A stretch of DNA of 64,000 nucleotides from Hygrophila difformis (Eukaryota; Streptophyta; Magnoliopsida; Lamiales; Acanthaceae): assembly GCA_030278955.1 (NCBI GenBank), contig JAOANR010000005.1:5313431-5377430 (forward strand), in the 5' to 3' direction. A program made the translations under genes and the position numbers. Each line of letters opens with the position of its first letter. Within the stretch, counting starts at the first letter, position 1. The notes under the pieces are model-generated. The model was not told where the DNA came from, did no database searches, and was given only the letters and a program-made list of their open reading frames with translations. Below are positions 1-11,500 of the stretch, one piece after another.

Positions 1-86
1 TGCGGTCGGTAAATCCGGCCCTAAGGAATTCCTTAGCTAAGATTATTAGTGGGAATCTTGGATCTCTCGAACCAAACGTTTCCTTA

Positions 87-821
87 GGGGTTATTTGGTT
101 CGGGATGTTAAATTCTTAGTGGGTATCTTGGTTAATGAAGTATATCCAACATTCACTTGTTTGGTTGAAGAGATGATTTTGTGGGGAATCTGAGATTGCC
201 ACAATGATGAGAATGCATGTTGGCCTGAGAGTGTGATTCCTACAAAAATCCCAGGTAATCTTACATTTCCGGAAATCCTTACATATATTTTATATTAAAC
301 TACCCTTTATATCCTTTTAAATTACAAAACTATATTGTATGTAAAAAAATAAAAAAACGCTTAGCCCGAATTTCATCATTAATTTTATTTAATATTATAA
401 AAGAGCTTGCCCCAAATTTCAATGTTTGTTTAAAATTTTATTTTTAAAATTTTTCATTTAAATAAAATAATACTCAATAATTTAGATAAATTAAATTAAT
501 ATTATTTAGCTTAAGAAATTAATAACTATCATAAAATAAATTATATATATTTTTCTTTTTTCTCAAATAAAAATTTATGTTTAAATATTTTATATTATTT
601 AGTAAAACATCATCATTATAATATGCTTTTTAAATATAAAGTCAAGGCCTTTGTTGTAAATTAATTTAAACTGAAAATCTAAAATTTCCAACTCAACCAA
701 ATGCAAAGATCTTAAAATGCCAAAACATAAAATTCCTGGTAATATCATACTCCCCGTAATTTGAGATTCCTGATAATGACATTTCCACTGATAATTTAAG
801 ATCACTCCAATCAAACAACCC
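87..821. mobile_element. MITE with GGGGTTATTTGG-type terminal inverted repeats (copy A)
   Basis: The left end GGGGTTATTTGGTTCGGG is mirrored by the right end TCACTCCAATCAAACAACCC, so the terminal 12-18 bases form an imperfect inverted repeat around an AT-rich interior with no coding capacity. TTA/TAA-like bases flank the ends, which is suggestive of a PIF/Harbinger MITE, but the target duplication is not clean. The bases just left of it (about 40-80) look like the tail of a second, related element. A more diverged relative lies at 41308-41803. Confidence 0.55.
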
Positions 822-1280
822 GTAATTTAATAGGCGACATATATATACACCCATGATTATAATTCAAAAACCCAATGTTAGGGGCACCTAGACCTAAAAT
901 GGGAAGAAGTGGATAATGTTAGGGGCGCCTGAATTCAATTTACCTACTTTACCCTTAGATATTAGAGAAGGAAAAACATAAACATGTAGGGGCATTTCAT
1001 ATTGTGTTATGAGCACCCAAAAAACTTTAGATCCCACCCCACCCAAATACTTAAACACACAAACACCACTCAAAAGAAAAAGAGAAAGAAAAGATAGACA
1101 CAACCAAAGCTCCACCCAAGCCAACAATCATGGAGACTACTGCATTTTTTGTTAGGTTTGAACACGTAATTTATTTTGTAAGTTTTGGGCTTGATTTTAT
1201 TTGATTAAGTGGATGAATGTGGATTTGAGTTGTGGATTTGGATGGTGGCTCGTTGAATCGAGCTTTTTGAAGTGGTTGGG

Positions 1281-3939
1281 TGTAACACCCCAGTTTTGGT
1301 AACCCAGGCCGGGTGCTACCGCCACACCTCTCTAGCAAGACACGACTTCTTCGAGCTTGCTAAAGAGATGCAAGGCTGAGGTTATTTCAGAAATAAAAAT
1401 ATTTAAAACAGCCCATTTATAAAAAAAAATAGCAAAAATCATTATCATAACAGTATCTAGATTGCAAGCGGAATGTAAAGGAATGTAAATAGGTCCAACA
1501 TGACCAAAACAACGGGTTAACAGACCCGTAATGCAAGTCATATTAAAAACGAGAATTAAATGTTCCCAACAAACCCAATGCATGCTCATGCTCATGCATA
1601 CTCTCCATACTCTGAAAAGAAAAGAGAAAGCAACAGTTTTGTCAGTATAAACATACTGAGTAAGCTAACCCCCAGCATACAATAATGTGGTTTAAAAGCC
1701 TTTAAATAATTTAAAAAAAATGAGTTACCTTTAGCAAGATTGTGTACACTTTATGAAATAATTCGGCTAACTAATAAAATTTAATTGCATGTTAAAAAGG
1801 CATTATTCCAAAGGAAACATAATTATGACATAGCAAGGTAAGTAACCAATGGCATAAATTTAAAAATGCAAATTATTAAGAATTTAATTCAAGTCTTTTA
1901 GTTCCCCGTTGCTCATAGTCGATTATCAAGATTTCATCATTTTTTTTTACTATTATTTCAATATGATCGAGATCACCGTATTCCGCTTGGGCACTTATGT
2001 TCACAAGCCTCACAATTCACAATTCGTTAGGGCACTTATGTCGACTAGCCTTATAGATCACCATTCGCTAGGGCTCTTATGTCCTCTAGCCTTACGCTTG
2101 GGCTCTTATGTCCACAAGCCTCATAATCAAGATTTCACTAGGGCTCTTACGTCCACTAGCCATACGCTTGGGCTCTTATGTCCACAAGCCACTAATTAAT
2201 ATTTCATAGTATCCAACTCGATCATAAATCACAATGTTTTCAAAAGAACTTTCGTCTGCTTGTTTAGAAAAGACCAATTTCAAATAATATGATTTCTATA
2301 TCGTCATTGTTCGCCTTTTTTGTTTAAAAATTTATTTCAAGGTCAAATGAGTTGAAAATTTAACAGTAGCTCAAAAACGTCCTATCGAACAATTTTTGTG
2401 TTTTAAGTTTTTCGAAAAACGCTGAGGAAATAAGTCGAATTTAAGGATCTTTCCAGAAAATATAATCTGTCCGGATTCAAACTTGACACACTTTAGCAAA
2501 TTGGTTTCTCGACATAGCAAATGAATTCCCAACACTCTTAACTTTTACAGGTAGAATCTTAATTTAATTATCTACAACTTTTATTTACAAATCAAAGTCC
2601 AATTCCTATCGGATCAATCATGAAAATATGGATCAAGTTCAAAACCAATTCTGTCAGCTTTTATGAGTTTGATGAAAACGCAGATTAGTTCGGTTCAGAT
2701 ACGGAGGTCCAAATCTGGATGAAAATTTATGAAATTTTACAACGAGTCCTAGACACTATTATCTACGATTTTCATTTACATTACTAAGTTCAAATCGGAT
2801 CGGATACACCATTAAAATGTTGTTCAAATTCATTTTTAAATTCTGTCAGCTTTTGAAAATAGACGAAAATGCAGGTTCTTCTGGGTCAAATTTGGGGCAC
2901 CAAACCTTAATGAAAAATTACGAAGATTTTATAAAGTGTAGATCTATGTCTTAGGAACATATTTTCAGTTTTGAGTTTTTCTGTTTGAACGCTAAAAATG
3001 GTCCAAAAAATTCAATTAAAAATGCTGCGCATGTATAGTTTTCTCTTGAATGATTTTATTAGGTTCTTTCATTAGATCTTATGTTCGGTTGATTTTTAGC
3101 CACCAAAACCGCATGTAAGAGTTAACTTACTTGGATTTGGATCTACGGCTCTCAATTCGATGACGATGGCTTCTGGGATCGTCGTTCGTGTCCTAGTTCC
3201 TTCGTACTCCTCCTTCTTGTTCCGATTCGCGGTTAAGAAAAGGAAAACGTACCAAGTTAGACTCTACTCAATTTTTCGTATGGAAATATTGACTAACGTC
3301 TTACCTCACCACCCACCTATGCTTGGGAGACCTTGAACTCGTCCAAAAAGCTTCCTCCTTCGCTGTCCTTGCTTCCAACGGCCTAGATCTAGGGTTTTCG
3401 AGTGTTCGGAAGTATGTGGAAATTTTGAAGACGTTGAAAAGGATGTACGGGCTGAGAAGAGGGGGTATTTATAAGCCCCAACAACCCCTTGATATCTGGA
3501 GGTCAGAGATTTGGAGTTTGGGCCTCAAGAAACGGAACCGACGTCGAAAAATCCGTTTCTATCCGTCGGCATTTGGTCTGGGCTTTGGTCTGGGCCGGGT
3601 CGTGCGATCCGTCGGGCATTTCCTCCTCTCTTTTGGGCTTCTATCCTTCCACGTTCTCGGGCTTCGCTTTTTCGGGCTATTCTTGGGCTTTAACATCCTA
3701 TTTCAAATTCATTTGGATCTCAATTTAATTTCGTGTTCGAAATCTTGAGTCCATCAATATTTGGTCCCGTGCAATAATTTAATTAAATTAAGTTATTGTC
3801 GACTTCACGGGCTCTTGGAATTTTAATTCCTTTTTAATCTTTGAATTAGATTCTATTTCTCTTTTTATCTTTATTTTATTTATTTATTTATTTATGTATT
3901 TATTTATTTATTTATGTGACTAATTTCGCGGGTATTACA
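1281..3939 (+). mobile_element. Solo LTR, Ty3/gypsy-like (about 2.66 kb), TSD TTGGG (copy A)
   Basis: The element starts TGTAACACCC and ends GGTATTACA, an imperfect inverted repeat with TG...CA ends. It is flanked by a perfect 5-bp duplication TTGGG at 1276-1280 and 3940-3944. The length and the TGTAACACCCC start resemble long LTRs of plant Tekay/Del-type chromoviruses; that family placement is inference. No gag or pol sequence lies between LTRs, so this is a recombined solo LTR. ORFs inside it (for example 3323-3748) are not conserved proteins. Orientation is taken from the U3-like start. Confidence 0.85.
1985..2195 (+). repeat. Degenerate minisatellite inside the solo LTR
   Basis: About six variants of the unit GGGCTCTTATGTCCACAAGCC occur in a row, alternating with CACTAGGG/TCGCTAGGG linkers at roughly 30-40-base spacing. 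The same array is present in copy B at about 58300-58505. It is part of the LTR and not a CRISPR array: units vary, spacers are not unique and no cas genes are present. Confidence 0.75.
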
Positions 3940-4526
3940 TTGGGTATGGGCTGTAACAGCGAACAGTCTCCAACAGCCGTATGCAGGGATGAGGGATCGG
4001 CCACTCACAGTCAATTCCATAGTAGTACCATCGGCCATGCACAACCGATTTGGCTTTGTAACAAGCAGCCATGGGTGGTCAAAAATCACCACATCCATCG
4101 GCTAGTCGTGGCCGCCGACTGCATTGGCTTGATTTCAGCACAAAAAAAAAGAAACTCAAACTCAATGGTGTATACAGACTAAAACACGGAAATCTTAATT
4201 TTTTAACAACAATGTTTTGGGATTCATCTTCATCCATCACATAATTCACTCCGATGCACAATATTACCTATGTATCAAGAAAGAACTCAAAGAGAATGAA
4301 TGGGTTTAGTAAGTTAGGGTTTATGATTTAGAGTATGGACTATGGAGGAAAAAGATGATGAGATGTTGGGTGCCCCTAATATTAGTTCTCAAACTATGGT
4401 GTGCCATTAGCATTGAGTACTTTCTTGTGTTCCCCTAACATAAATGGTGCCCTATCAACATTATTCCGCATTTCCACTTATGGGTATGGTAGTCATTTTG
4501 TGTGTCAAATGGATGCTCCTAATATT

Positions 4527-5174
4527 TTTTTGCATGTATATATATATATATATGGGGCTAATTTAATATCCACTTGCAATCCTACTACAGAAAAATAAGT
4601 GTCTCAACATGGCATAGCCCACAGAAAAATGGTAAACCAGATGTATGGTTTAAGAGAATTTAATAAGCATGAACCGTATTTATTTATTTATTTTATTTAA
4701 TTAATCTATGTTTAAGACATAGTGTATGCATTATTTTGAATTGACCTCGAGGGGATAGATGCGTGTCTGAAAGGAGTAATAATAGTAGTATAATGTTACA
4801 TTAGGATATGGCTTGGCTGCATAATATTGCATATGCACCATGATGCCCCAAGCCAAATAAATAATGTATAACATAAAAATGATGTATAAATTTCCATAAA
4901 TGATGTCTATGATTTGTTCCATTCCATGATGCCGCAAATAAAATAAATGATATATAACACAAAAATGATGTATACACCTTCATAAATGATGCATATGATT
5001 TGTTCTATTTTTTAATCCCATCATTTTTAGAGCATCACTCATTATGAAACACCTACAGAACTTGTGTGCAGTTGCACGAAAACCGAACCGATTACATTCT
5101 ACTCCTAACAATTAAATACAGACATATAGCATATAATTATATTATTAAGAAATTGTTTGATAAAATTAAACAAC
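4527..5174. other. Non-coding AT-rich stretch
   Basis: It contains a short TA microsatellite (about 4533-4552) and two loose repeats of an ATAAATGATGTATA-like motif (about 4855-4990). I see no gene, and codon-like ORFs here are short and not recognisable. The same stretch is present in copy B, where the TA run is longer. Confidence 0.6.
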
Positions 5175-6490
5175 CACTACAAGAAAATGTCAGTTTAGCG
5201 ACCGAAATTCGTGACCGAACATATTTGGTCGCTATTATCGACCGAATTAGCGACCGAATTTTTCTGTCGCTAAATTGCCGACCAAATTCGCGACCGAAAT
5301 TTTCTGTCGCAATTTAGCAACCAAAATAGCGACCGAAGCGCATTTGGTGGCTACCTGGCGGCTGAAATCCAACCCGCGACCGAAACTTTCGGTCGCTAGT
5401 CTAATTTCCAAATTTTTATTTTTTTTAAAAAAATCTTTTTTAATATACGTTTACCGACCGAATTAACGACCGAAAGTATTCAGTCACAAACCAGCGACCG
5501 AATTCGCGACCGAAAATTCGGTCGCAAAACTTTTCAAACAATTTTAAATTTTTTATTTTTATTTTAATTATTTTTTTAATCTTTTTAATTTTAATTATTT
5601 TTCCTGAATTAAACTGTCTTTAATTTATTTTATATGTATATATATTAATTTTATATTTAAATATTTAATTTAATTAATTTTATATTTAATATGTTATTTT
5701 TTTAATTTTAATTATTGAATTTAATATTTTTATAACGAAAGCTTTTAGTTTAATTAATATTTAATAATATTGATTTCAAATTTTTTAAATTTAATTAGTG
5801 ATTTAATTAATTTTATTCATTTAATTTAATTTTATATTTTATTTAATTAATTAATTATTCCATTATTTATTTAACTAATATAATTTTTTATTTTATTACT
5901 TAAGTTATTAATTTACACATTTATACAAATATATATTATATATATAACACATTACATAAGATGAAATGAAAAGGAGAGTAGCTGGATGGCATGCGCGCGC
6001 GGGAGGTCAGCAGGACCTTAGTTCGAATCTCCTCTTCAACACACTTGGGGAGGAATTACATGTGGCAGACTTCCATTGGTGATTCGGAGGGCTGGTATAG
6101 GTGGTTAGGGCCGGGAGGACTACGATGAGGTCGTGGGTTCGAGCCCTCCTGGGAACATTTTTATCAAATTTTGGACTTATTTAGCGACCGAAATTAATTC
6201 GGTCGCGAAATATAGCGACTGAAAATTCGGTCGCTAATTCGGTCGATAATATAAAAATTATTAAAAATAAAAGATTTAAATTTTCGGTCGCGGAACTTAG
6301 CGACCGAAAAATGCGGTCGCAGTTTCGGTCGCGAAAATCCGACCGAAAATTTTTTTAGTCGGTAGAAGTTTTTCGACAAAGCTTTTACCGACGGAAAAAA
6401 TTCGGTCGCGAATTCGGTCGCTAATCTGTTAGCGACCGAATTTTGAGGCGATGAATTTTTCGGTCGCTAAACTGAATTTTTCTTATTGTG
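5175..6490. mobile_element. Non-autonomous CACTA element with GCGACCGAA subterminal repeats
   Basis: The left end CACTACAAGAAAATGTCAG and the right end (reverse complement CACAATAAGAAAAATTCAG) form CACTA-type inverted repeats. Many copies of GCGACCGAA / TTCGGTCGC in both orientations fill about 5200-5540 and 6180-6475; in En/Spm elements such subterminal repeats bind the TNPA protein. The interior is AT-rich with no transposase, but carries two tRNA-like units (listed separately). Flanking trinucleotides are AAC and AAT, so the 3-bp target duplication is imperfect. The left 221 bases are also present in copy B (61586-61806). Confidence 0.85.
5971..6160 (+). other. Tandem pair of tRNA-like units (A-box/B-box) inside a CACTA element
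   Basis: Unit 1 has an A-box-like TAGCTGGATGG at 5979-5989 and a B-box-like AGTTCGAATCT at 6020-6030. Unit 2 has TAGGTGGTTAGGG at 6098-6110 and GGGTTCGAGCCC at 6135-6146. Spacing fits RNA polymerase III internal promoters and tRNA-derived SINEs. Acceptor stems do not pair well, so they are tRNA-like rather than functional tRNA genes. The same ordered pair recurs in the CACTA element at 31645-32513, in otherwise different flanking sequence. Confidence 0.6.
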
Positions 6491-6816
6491 AATGCTTGAC
6501 TTTAGAAACCTTAAATAATGAAAAAAAGGTATGATTAACGTAATTTAATATTACTAAAACTATATTTGTTGTATCTTCTCATCCAATAGTATTAATTAAA
6601 TAAAAATTAGATTACTTAAGTTTTTTTTTTTTTGTAAAATAGTCTGAGAAGTTTGAACATTATTTTGTAAGTATATACTTAATTTAAACTCATTTAGTCA
6701 GTCGTGTAAATTAATATAATAAATTGAATAAATACTTAATATACTAAGATTAAAAGATAAATAAATTTATTAAATATCGAGTGAATTATAATTAATATAT
6801 AGAGAAAATCTATTTT
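6491..6816. other. AT-rich spacer without genes
   Basis: The stretch lies between the CACTA element and the target duplication of the next element. It is very AT-rich, and I see no conserved motif, repeat unit or ORF worth reporting. Confidence 0.5.
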
Positions 6817-7185
6817 TATAAATATGAGAAAATAACTAAAATAGGCCACCAGAAGGAGTCATTTCCACTTTTGGGCCACCATATTTTGATTTAGGGAAAT
6901 GAGCCATTAGAAGGATTTCGGGCCTGAATTTAGGCCATTGGGCTGGAATTCGGGCCGCGATGGCCTAAAAGTAAAAATTACTCCTTCTGGTGGCTTATTT
7001 TGATTTTTTTTTCAATTATTTTTTTATTTTATGTAATTAAAATAAATAATATTCATTTTGTGCCATTATTTATATCCTACTTCTTTTTTTTCTTGTTGCA
7101 ACATTTTCATTTTATTTGCGTTTAAAAAATAATTAAATAGTAATCGTTGAACTTACCCATCACATCACATTAATAAATAAATATA

Positions 7186-8474
7186 GAGATAAAATTTTTT
7201 TTAGGCCATCAATAGGCAGGTAATTCACTTTTGAGCCACTAAAAATTGAATTATGAAATTTGGCCAATAAAAGGATTTCGGGCCGGTTTATAGGCCAAAT
7301 TGACCAAGTCAATGCCACAATGGGCCATGTGTGCATCGTTCGCTACTACTCTTCACGCGATGGCCTAAAAGCGAAAATTTTCTCCTGTTAGTGGCCTATT
7401 TTAGTTTATTTATTTATTTTATTTATTTTATTTTACTTTTTTTTAAAATTAAAATAAATATTACTCTATCGGACAATTATCCAACCATGATCTCAAGACC
7501 AACTACTAAAATGAAGCTGCTCATTGTGGCACACAATATGTGCATTTCCATCGGAGACCCAAATTTCTTCTGATGTTCAATTTTATTTAACTTTCATGGG
7601 TGGGTAGAGAACACTTATTTATCTGTTTCCATTATTTTTTTATTAAATTTTTACTACTTATTTTATTATATTTCATTTAATATAAATATGATAAATGGTG
7701 GGTAGAGAACTTTTTTTTTTTGCTGAATAACCTATAAAGGGTGGTGGGAGCCCATGCCACAAAAATTACAAATGGATAAAAGGGAAGGGATAAGGGCGGG
7801 GTGGGGAATCGAACCCCTACCTATAAGTTGAGAGTCGGGGACTTGACCAGTAGGGTAAGTTTCCATCCACTTTAATATAAATGAATTGATTCAAATTAAT
7901 TTATTTTTTGATTTAATTTTTGTTTTATGTTATACTATAATTTAATTATTGAAGTTATTATTATTATTAATACAATTAATTTTATTTATTAGTATGTCTT
8001 TTTTTACATTTTCAATATATATTTATTTTATTTTTATTTTAATGAATATTTATTTCGTGTAGGGGTATTTTGAGCACGATATTTTATGTGGTCATGTACA
8101 GTATTTAATGTAAGATATATTAGTATTTGATGCGGTAAATTTAGTGATTAATATTTATTATTTACTATAAAGAAAACGAGACAAAAATGTTGGAACAGAG
8201 AAAAATGGAAAGTGAGGCAAAAATAATGGAACGAATGGAGTAATATTTATTTAAATTCCAAAACAGTAAAACATGCCACCTAAAGGAGACAATTTCCATA
8301 TTTGAGCCATCGCGTGGCGAGTGGGTTACACACGGCCTGTTTTTGTGTGGTATTGGTCAAATTGGCCCTAAATTAGGCCCGAATGCCTATTGGTGGCCTA
8401 ATTTCATAATTCAATCTTTAATGACCCAAAAGTGAATTATCTGCCTATTGATGGCCTAAAAAATTATTTATCTC
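7186..8474. mobile_element. Inner Mutator-like element, TSD ATAAATATA
   Basis: It is flanked by a perfect 9-bp duplication ATAAATATA (7177-7185 and 8475-8483). Its ends start GAGATAAA and share the AGGCCATCAATAGGCAG inverted repeat; like its host it has GGCCTAAAA-rich hairpin arms (about 7205-7405 and 8268-8465). It inserted into the outer element: the related element at 49531-50555 lacks this insertion at the matching place (about 49870). It encodes no transposase and contains a SINE. Confidence 0.75.
7711..7862 (-). mobile_element. tRNA-derived SINE (minus strand)
   Basis: Read on the minus strand it starts with an A-box-like ACTGGTCAAGTCC (about 7839-7851), has a B-box GGTTCGATTCC (7805-7815) and ends in a poly(A) tail (7711-7721 as T on the plus strand). 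Its body with CATTTGTAATTTTTGTGGCATG matches the SINE at 22868-23032, so both belong to one family. No clear target-site duplication was identified. Confidence 0.7.
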
Positions 8475-8776
8475 ATAAATATATTAAACTTCCAAGTCCA
8501 CTAACGTTAATAATTCCAATTCATTCTACAACCACATATCAGTAAATCACACATAAATAAATAAATTAAAATAAAAAATTCATTACAATCACATTATATA
8601 AATTCTTAAGTTACATTTTATATAATGTGATTGTAATAAAAGGTAACTTAAGAATTTAAACAATGCGATTGTAATGAGTTTATAATTTTAATTTATTTAT
8701 TTATGCGTGATTTACTGATATATGGTTGTAAGTTGGATTGAAATATTAATGGTAATGAAATTGAAACTTTAATATA

Positions 8777-9035
8777 CTCCCTCCGTCCCATCTATTGTGT
8801 CCTGTTTGACTTTTTGATACTGTTCATTGTTCAGCTTTGACTCAATTTTATTGCAATGATATATTTGAAAAAAATAGTCGAGTTAAATCTTGTTAGAATT
8901 GTATTATAATGTAGTTTTAGAATATATAATTTACATAATTTTTAATTATACATATTTTGAGATATTAACAATTGAAAGAGTGCATTGGATTGTGTGCAAA
9001 AGTCAAACAAGACAAGTTAAATGGGACGGAAGGAG
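8777..9035. mobile_element. Stowaway-like MITE (Tc1/mariner), TA target
   Basis: The ends CTCCCTCCGTCCCAT and, inverted, ATGGGACGGAAGGAG are the classic Stowaway terminal repeat, and TA dinucleotides flank both sides. The element is about 260 bases, has no ORF and lies inside the right part of the outer Mutator-like element. A truncated, inverted relative lies at 22630-22821. Confidence 0.85.
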
Positions 9036-9472
9036 TATTTATTTATTAGTGCTATATGATGGGTAGGTTTGGCAATGAATTTTATTTATATAAATTAAAA
9101 GTAGATAGTGCGGAAGTAGATAAAAGGGAAAGGAAAGAAAGAGACTTGAATATATTTAATTATTTTTAAAATAGAAATAAAATGAAAATGTTGGAACAAG
9201 AAAAAAAGAAAGTAGGATATAAATAATTAATGACATGGAACGAGTATTATTTATTTTAATTACATAAAATAAAAAATAATTCAGAAAAACTAAAATAAGC
9301 CACCAGAATGAGTCATTTCCACTTTTAAGCCATTGCAGCCTGAATTCCAACTCAATGGCCTAAATTCAGGCCCGAAATCCTTCTAATGGTCTATTTCCTT
9401 AAATCAAAATATCATGGCACAAAAGTGGAAATGACTCCTTCTGGTGGCTTTAATTATTACCTCTATAAATAT

Positions 9473-10314
9473 ATAAGGTAACAAATGCGGTATATCCGTA
9501 TATGAGATATGAATTGTATATCATACACTAGTAGTTTATTTTATTGAAATGGTAACGAAAGATCAACCGAAAGAGAGAGAAGTGTTTAAATATATAAAGT
9601 ACTCGTGTAATCCACACTATTAAATTGTTAATTAAATTTGAACGGTTCAATACATTGGCAGAATTTCCATTTGGGTTGAGAGATTGAACCAACAAGTGCT
9701 GAATTGATGAATGAGTGCTTTGTATGTGTTTGACGAATATTTTGTATGTGTTGAGTTGTTTTTAACAATCCAAACATCATTAAATATTCATCACGCACCT
9801 TATTAATACCCAATACACATACCTTGGGTTAGTATGCCAAAACCTACTGAATGCCACTCATTCAACACCTTATTCAAACACTATTTGGACACCACGAGAT
9901 TTTAATTCATTGAAAACGATAAAAAAAATAATACAGCTAGATTTTATAGTTAACCTTCACACCTAATCTTTATATATTGAATATGATCAAAATAAATATT
10001 TTTGTAATCAATAAATTCTACATTAAAAAAAACTGATCATAACGATTTATTAATTGCAACAGTATCATTATCCCAAAATTCATTGATCACATTTATCACA
10101 TAAAAATATATGCCAAGGTAACAAGATGAGGCCGCCACATTTTCTTGCTCAAAAATAGTTCATTGTCTAGTTGTACCGAAGAGATTGGGGTTCGTAGTTC
10201 ATTGTGTGCATGTGGATGCACATGTAGGCACCTTATGGATGGAATTGTCTGTTTTCTGTGATGGAAGAATATGTAATGAGAGAGAAGGTTTTTGTAATGC
10301 CTGCACATGCATAC
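9473..10314. other. Distal upstream flank of the P450 duplication unit, copy 1
   Basis: From about 9500 the sequence matches 15615-16110 (for example the shared TTATTTTATTGAAATGGTAACGA stretch region), so this is the start of the tandem duplication unit. Copy 1 has about 230 extra bases near 9658-9885, which are absent from copy 2 and probably a small insertion. No gene is visible, and ORFs here are short and unrecognisable. Confidence 0.6.
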
Positions 10315-11500
10315 TGTTGGAGCGGCCAAAAATCGGACCGTCCCAGGACCTTTTTCTCTTCAAGGGAAGCGGCCGGAAAAGGATCAAACCGGCTCGGGTT
10401 CGAATAGGAATTAGAGAAAGTGCGCCCATAAAAAGTTATGAAGAATCTTCGGCCTAATAGCCGGATGGTTGAGCGTAATATCTGTTCCCATCACTTTCAA
10501 GCTAAATATGTGTAGTTTCCAACGACAGAGCCGATTTATCATAATTCCTTTAAAATCAATTCCAATAGCTAATATTGTAGAATACATGACTTTGTCGTGG
10601 GAGATCCACATATCAGTATCAATATTATTTCATCTAATCAAACGAAATACCCATTCTACTGCCACTCATCATCAAAGGCAATAACAGTCACATGTATTCA
10701 CATACGCAGGGAACGAAATGAAGCATCTATCATTGATATCAATCCTTTATTCAAAGAACAAATACAGTTACAGACCTGGAGTTATTGTACATTCTCAACT
10801 AACCGAATATGCGGCCAGAACGCAGGAAGTCCGATTAATTGGGAATTTCTGATAATCAAGCATGATACCCGTGCTCTTGATGTAAATCCACCAAACTTGA
10901 ATATGCGGCCAGAACGCAGGAAGTCCAAATCTCATGGATCTCTCTATAATCGAACGGATACACATCAGATCTGGAATCTGGGAAATGAATCTACCATCGA
11001 ACAAGGGGAAGCGGCTAATTCATTGGGTACATCGATCCAACAAGGAGCTTACCGGTCACTAAAAAATGACGGCTAGCTCTTTGTCAAAGCTATCGAAAAT
11101 CTACCGGTTGCTAAGGAGCAACGACTGACTCGATGTAGAACTACTGGATCTAAGCTACAACTAGGAAGGCGGTAAAGGAAAGCATTAAAGGTACTGAAAA
11201 AGTAAAGTACAAAAGATAGAGTAAATTGGGGGTTGATCAAGGGGTAGCTTTCTTCTCCATGAGTTGGGGTATTTATAGATGTCTTGAGAAAATAACTCCC
11301 CACTTGGTAAAATAACCGCTCCTAAAAGAATAACCTCCCTTCCATATTTCAGAGTTCAGCCCATGCTCTTCAGGAATCCAGAGTATGACTTTTCTGCCGA
11401 GTCTGATCTATGGGTTTTCTGCCGAGTTCGGCTTTATGGCTTTTTTGCCGAGTCCCTTTCTTTTCCTGATTTTGGCCGGCTTGATCGGCTGGCCCCAACA
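10315..11500. mobile_element. Solo LTR upstream of the P450, TSD CATAC
   Basis: The element runs from TGTTGGAGCGGCC to GGCCCCAACA, with inverted TGTTGG/CCAACA ends and a perfect 5-bp duplication CATAC (10310-10314 and 11501-11505). The paralogous flank of copy 2 at about 16620-16640 is an empty site (CATGCATAC then TTTTAAAGGAG), which confirms insertion. Inside, TATGCGGCCAGAACGCAGG occurs twice (about 10810 and 10903) and CTGCCGAGT-like motifs repeat near 11395-11455. No internal retrotransposon genes are present. Confidence 0.85.

Larger units (their letters stand above)
874..4526. mobile_element. Non-autonomous TIR element split by a solo LTR (copy A)
   Basis: The left end AATGTTAGGGGCACC and the right end (reverse complement AATATTAGGAGCATCC) form an inverted repeat. 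The same motif recurs near the ends: direct at about 915, inverted at about 4366 and 4433. That pattern of subterminal repeats is typical of DNA transposons. Without the nested solo LTR (1281-3939) the element would be about 1 kb. It has no ORF of note. Superfamily was not determined and no clean target duplication was seen. Confidence 0.45.
1..5395 (+). repeat. 5.4-kb direct segmental repeat, copy A
   Basis: Bases 1-5395 match 56318-61806 nearly base for base, in the same orientation. Differences are scattered substitutions, small indels, a longer TA run in copy B and one swapped block inside the solo LTR. Copy A starts at the window edge, so its true left limit is not visible. The match ends at GGTCG (5395), where copy B is cut by an LTR element, while copy A continues through the rest of a CACTA element. 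The segment holds a MITE, a TIR element, a solo LTR and the left end of a CACTA element; no host gene was recognised. Confidence 0.95.
6826..9463. mobile_element. Outer Mutator-like element with hairpin arms, TSD TATAAATAT
   Basis: A perfect 9-bp duplication TATAAATAT flanks it (6817-6825 and 9464-9472), the length expected for Mutator-like elements. Both ends carry GAG...ACTAAAATAGGCCACC-type inverted repeats that continue for several hundred bases. Each end is also a hairpin by itself: CCACCAGAAGGAGTCATTT is answered about 140 bases later by its own inverse. No transposase is present. Nested inside are a related element (7186-8474), a SINE and a Stowaway MITE. Confidence 0.8.

Noticed and set aside
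1985..2195. Regularly spaced repeats that could suggest a CRISPR array
   Set aside because: Units are degenerate, spacers are also repeated, the source is a plant LTR and no cas genes exist.
3323..3748. Open frame of 141 residues (and its partner at 59639-60142) in the solo LTR
   Set aside because: It lies within an LTR, has no domain, and its sequence is changed by the swapped block between copies, so it is not a conserved protein.
5971..6160. Two functional tRNA genes
   Set aside because: A- and B-boxes are present but acceptor and anticodon stems do not fold into a proper cloverleaf by eye; kept as tRNA-like units.
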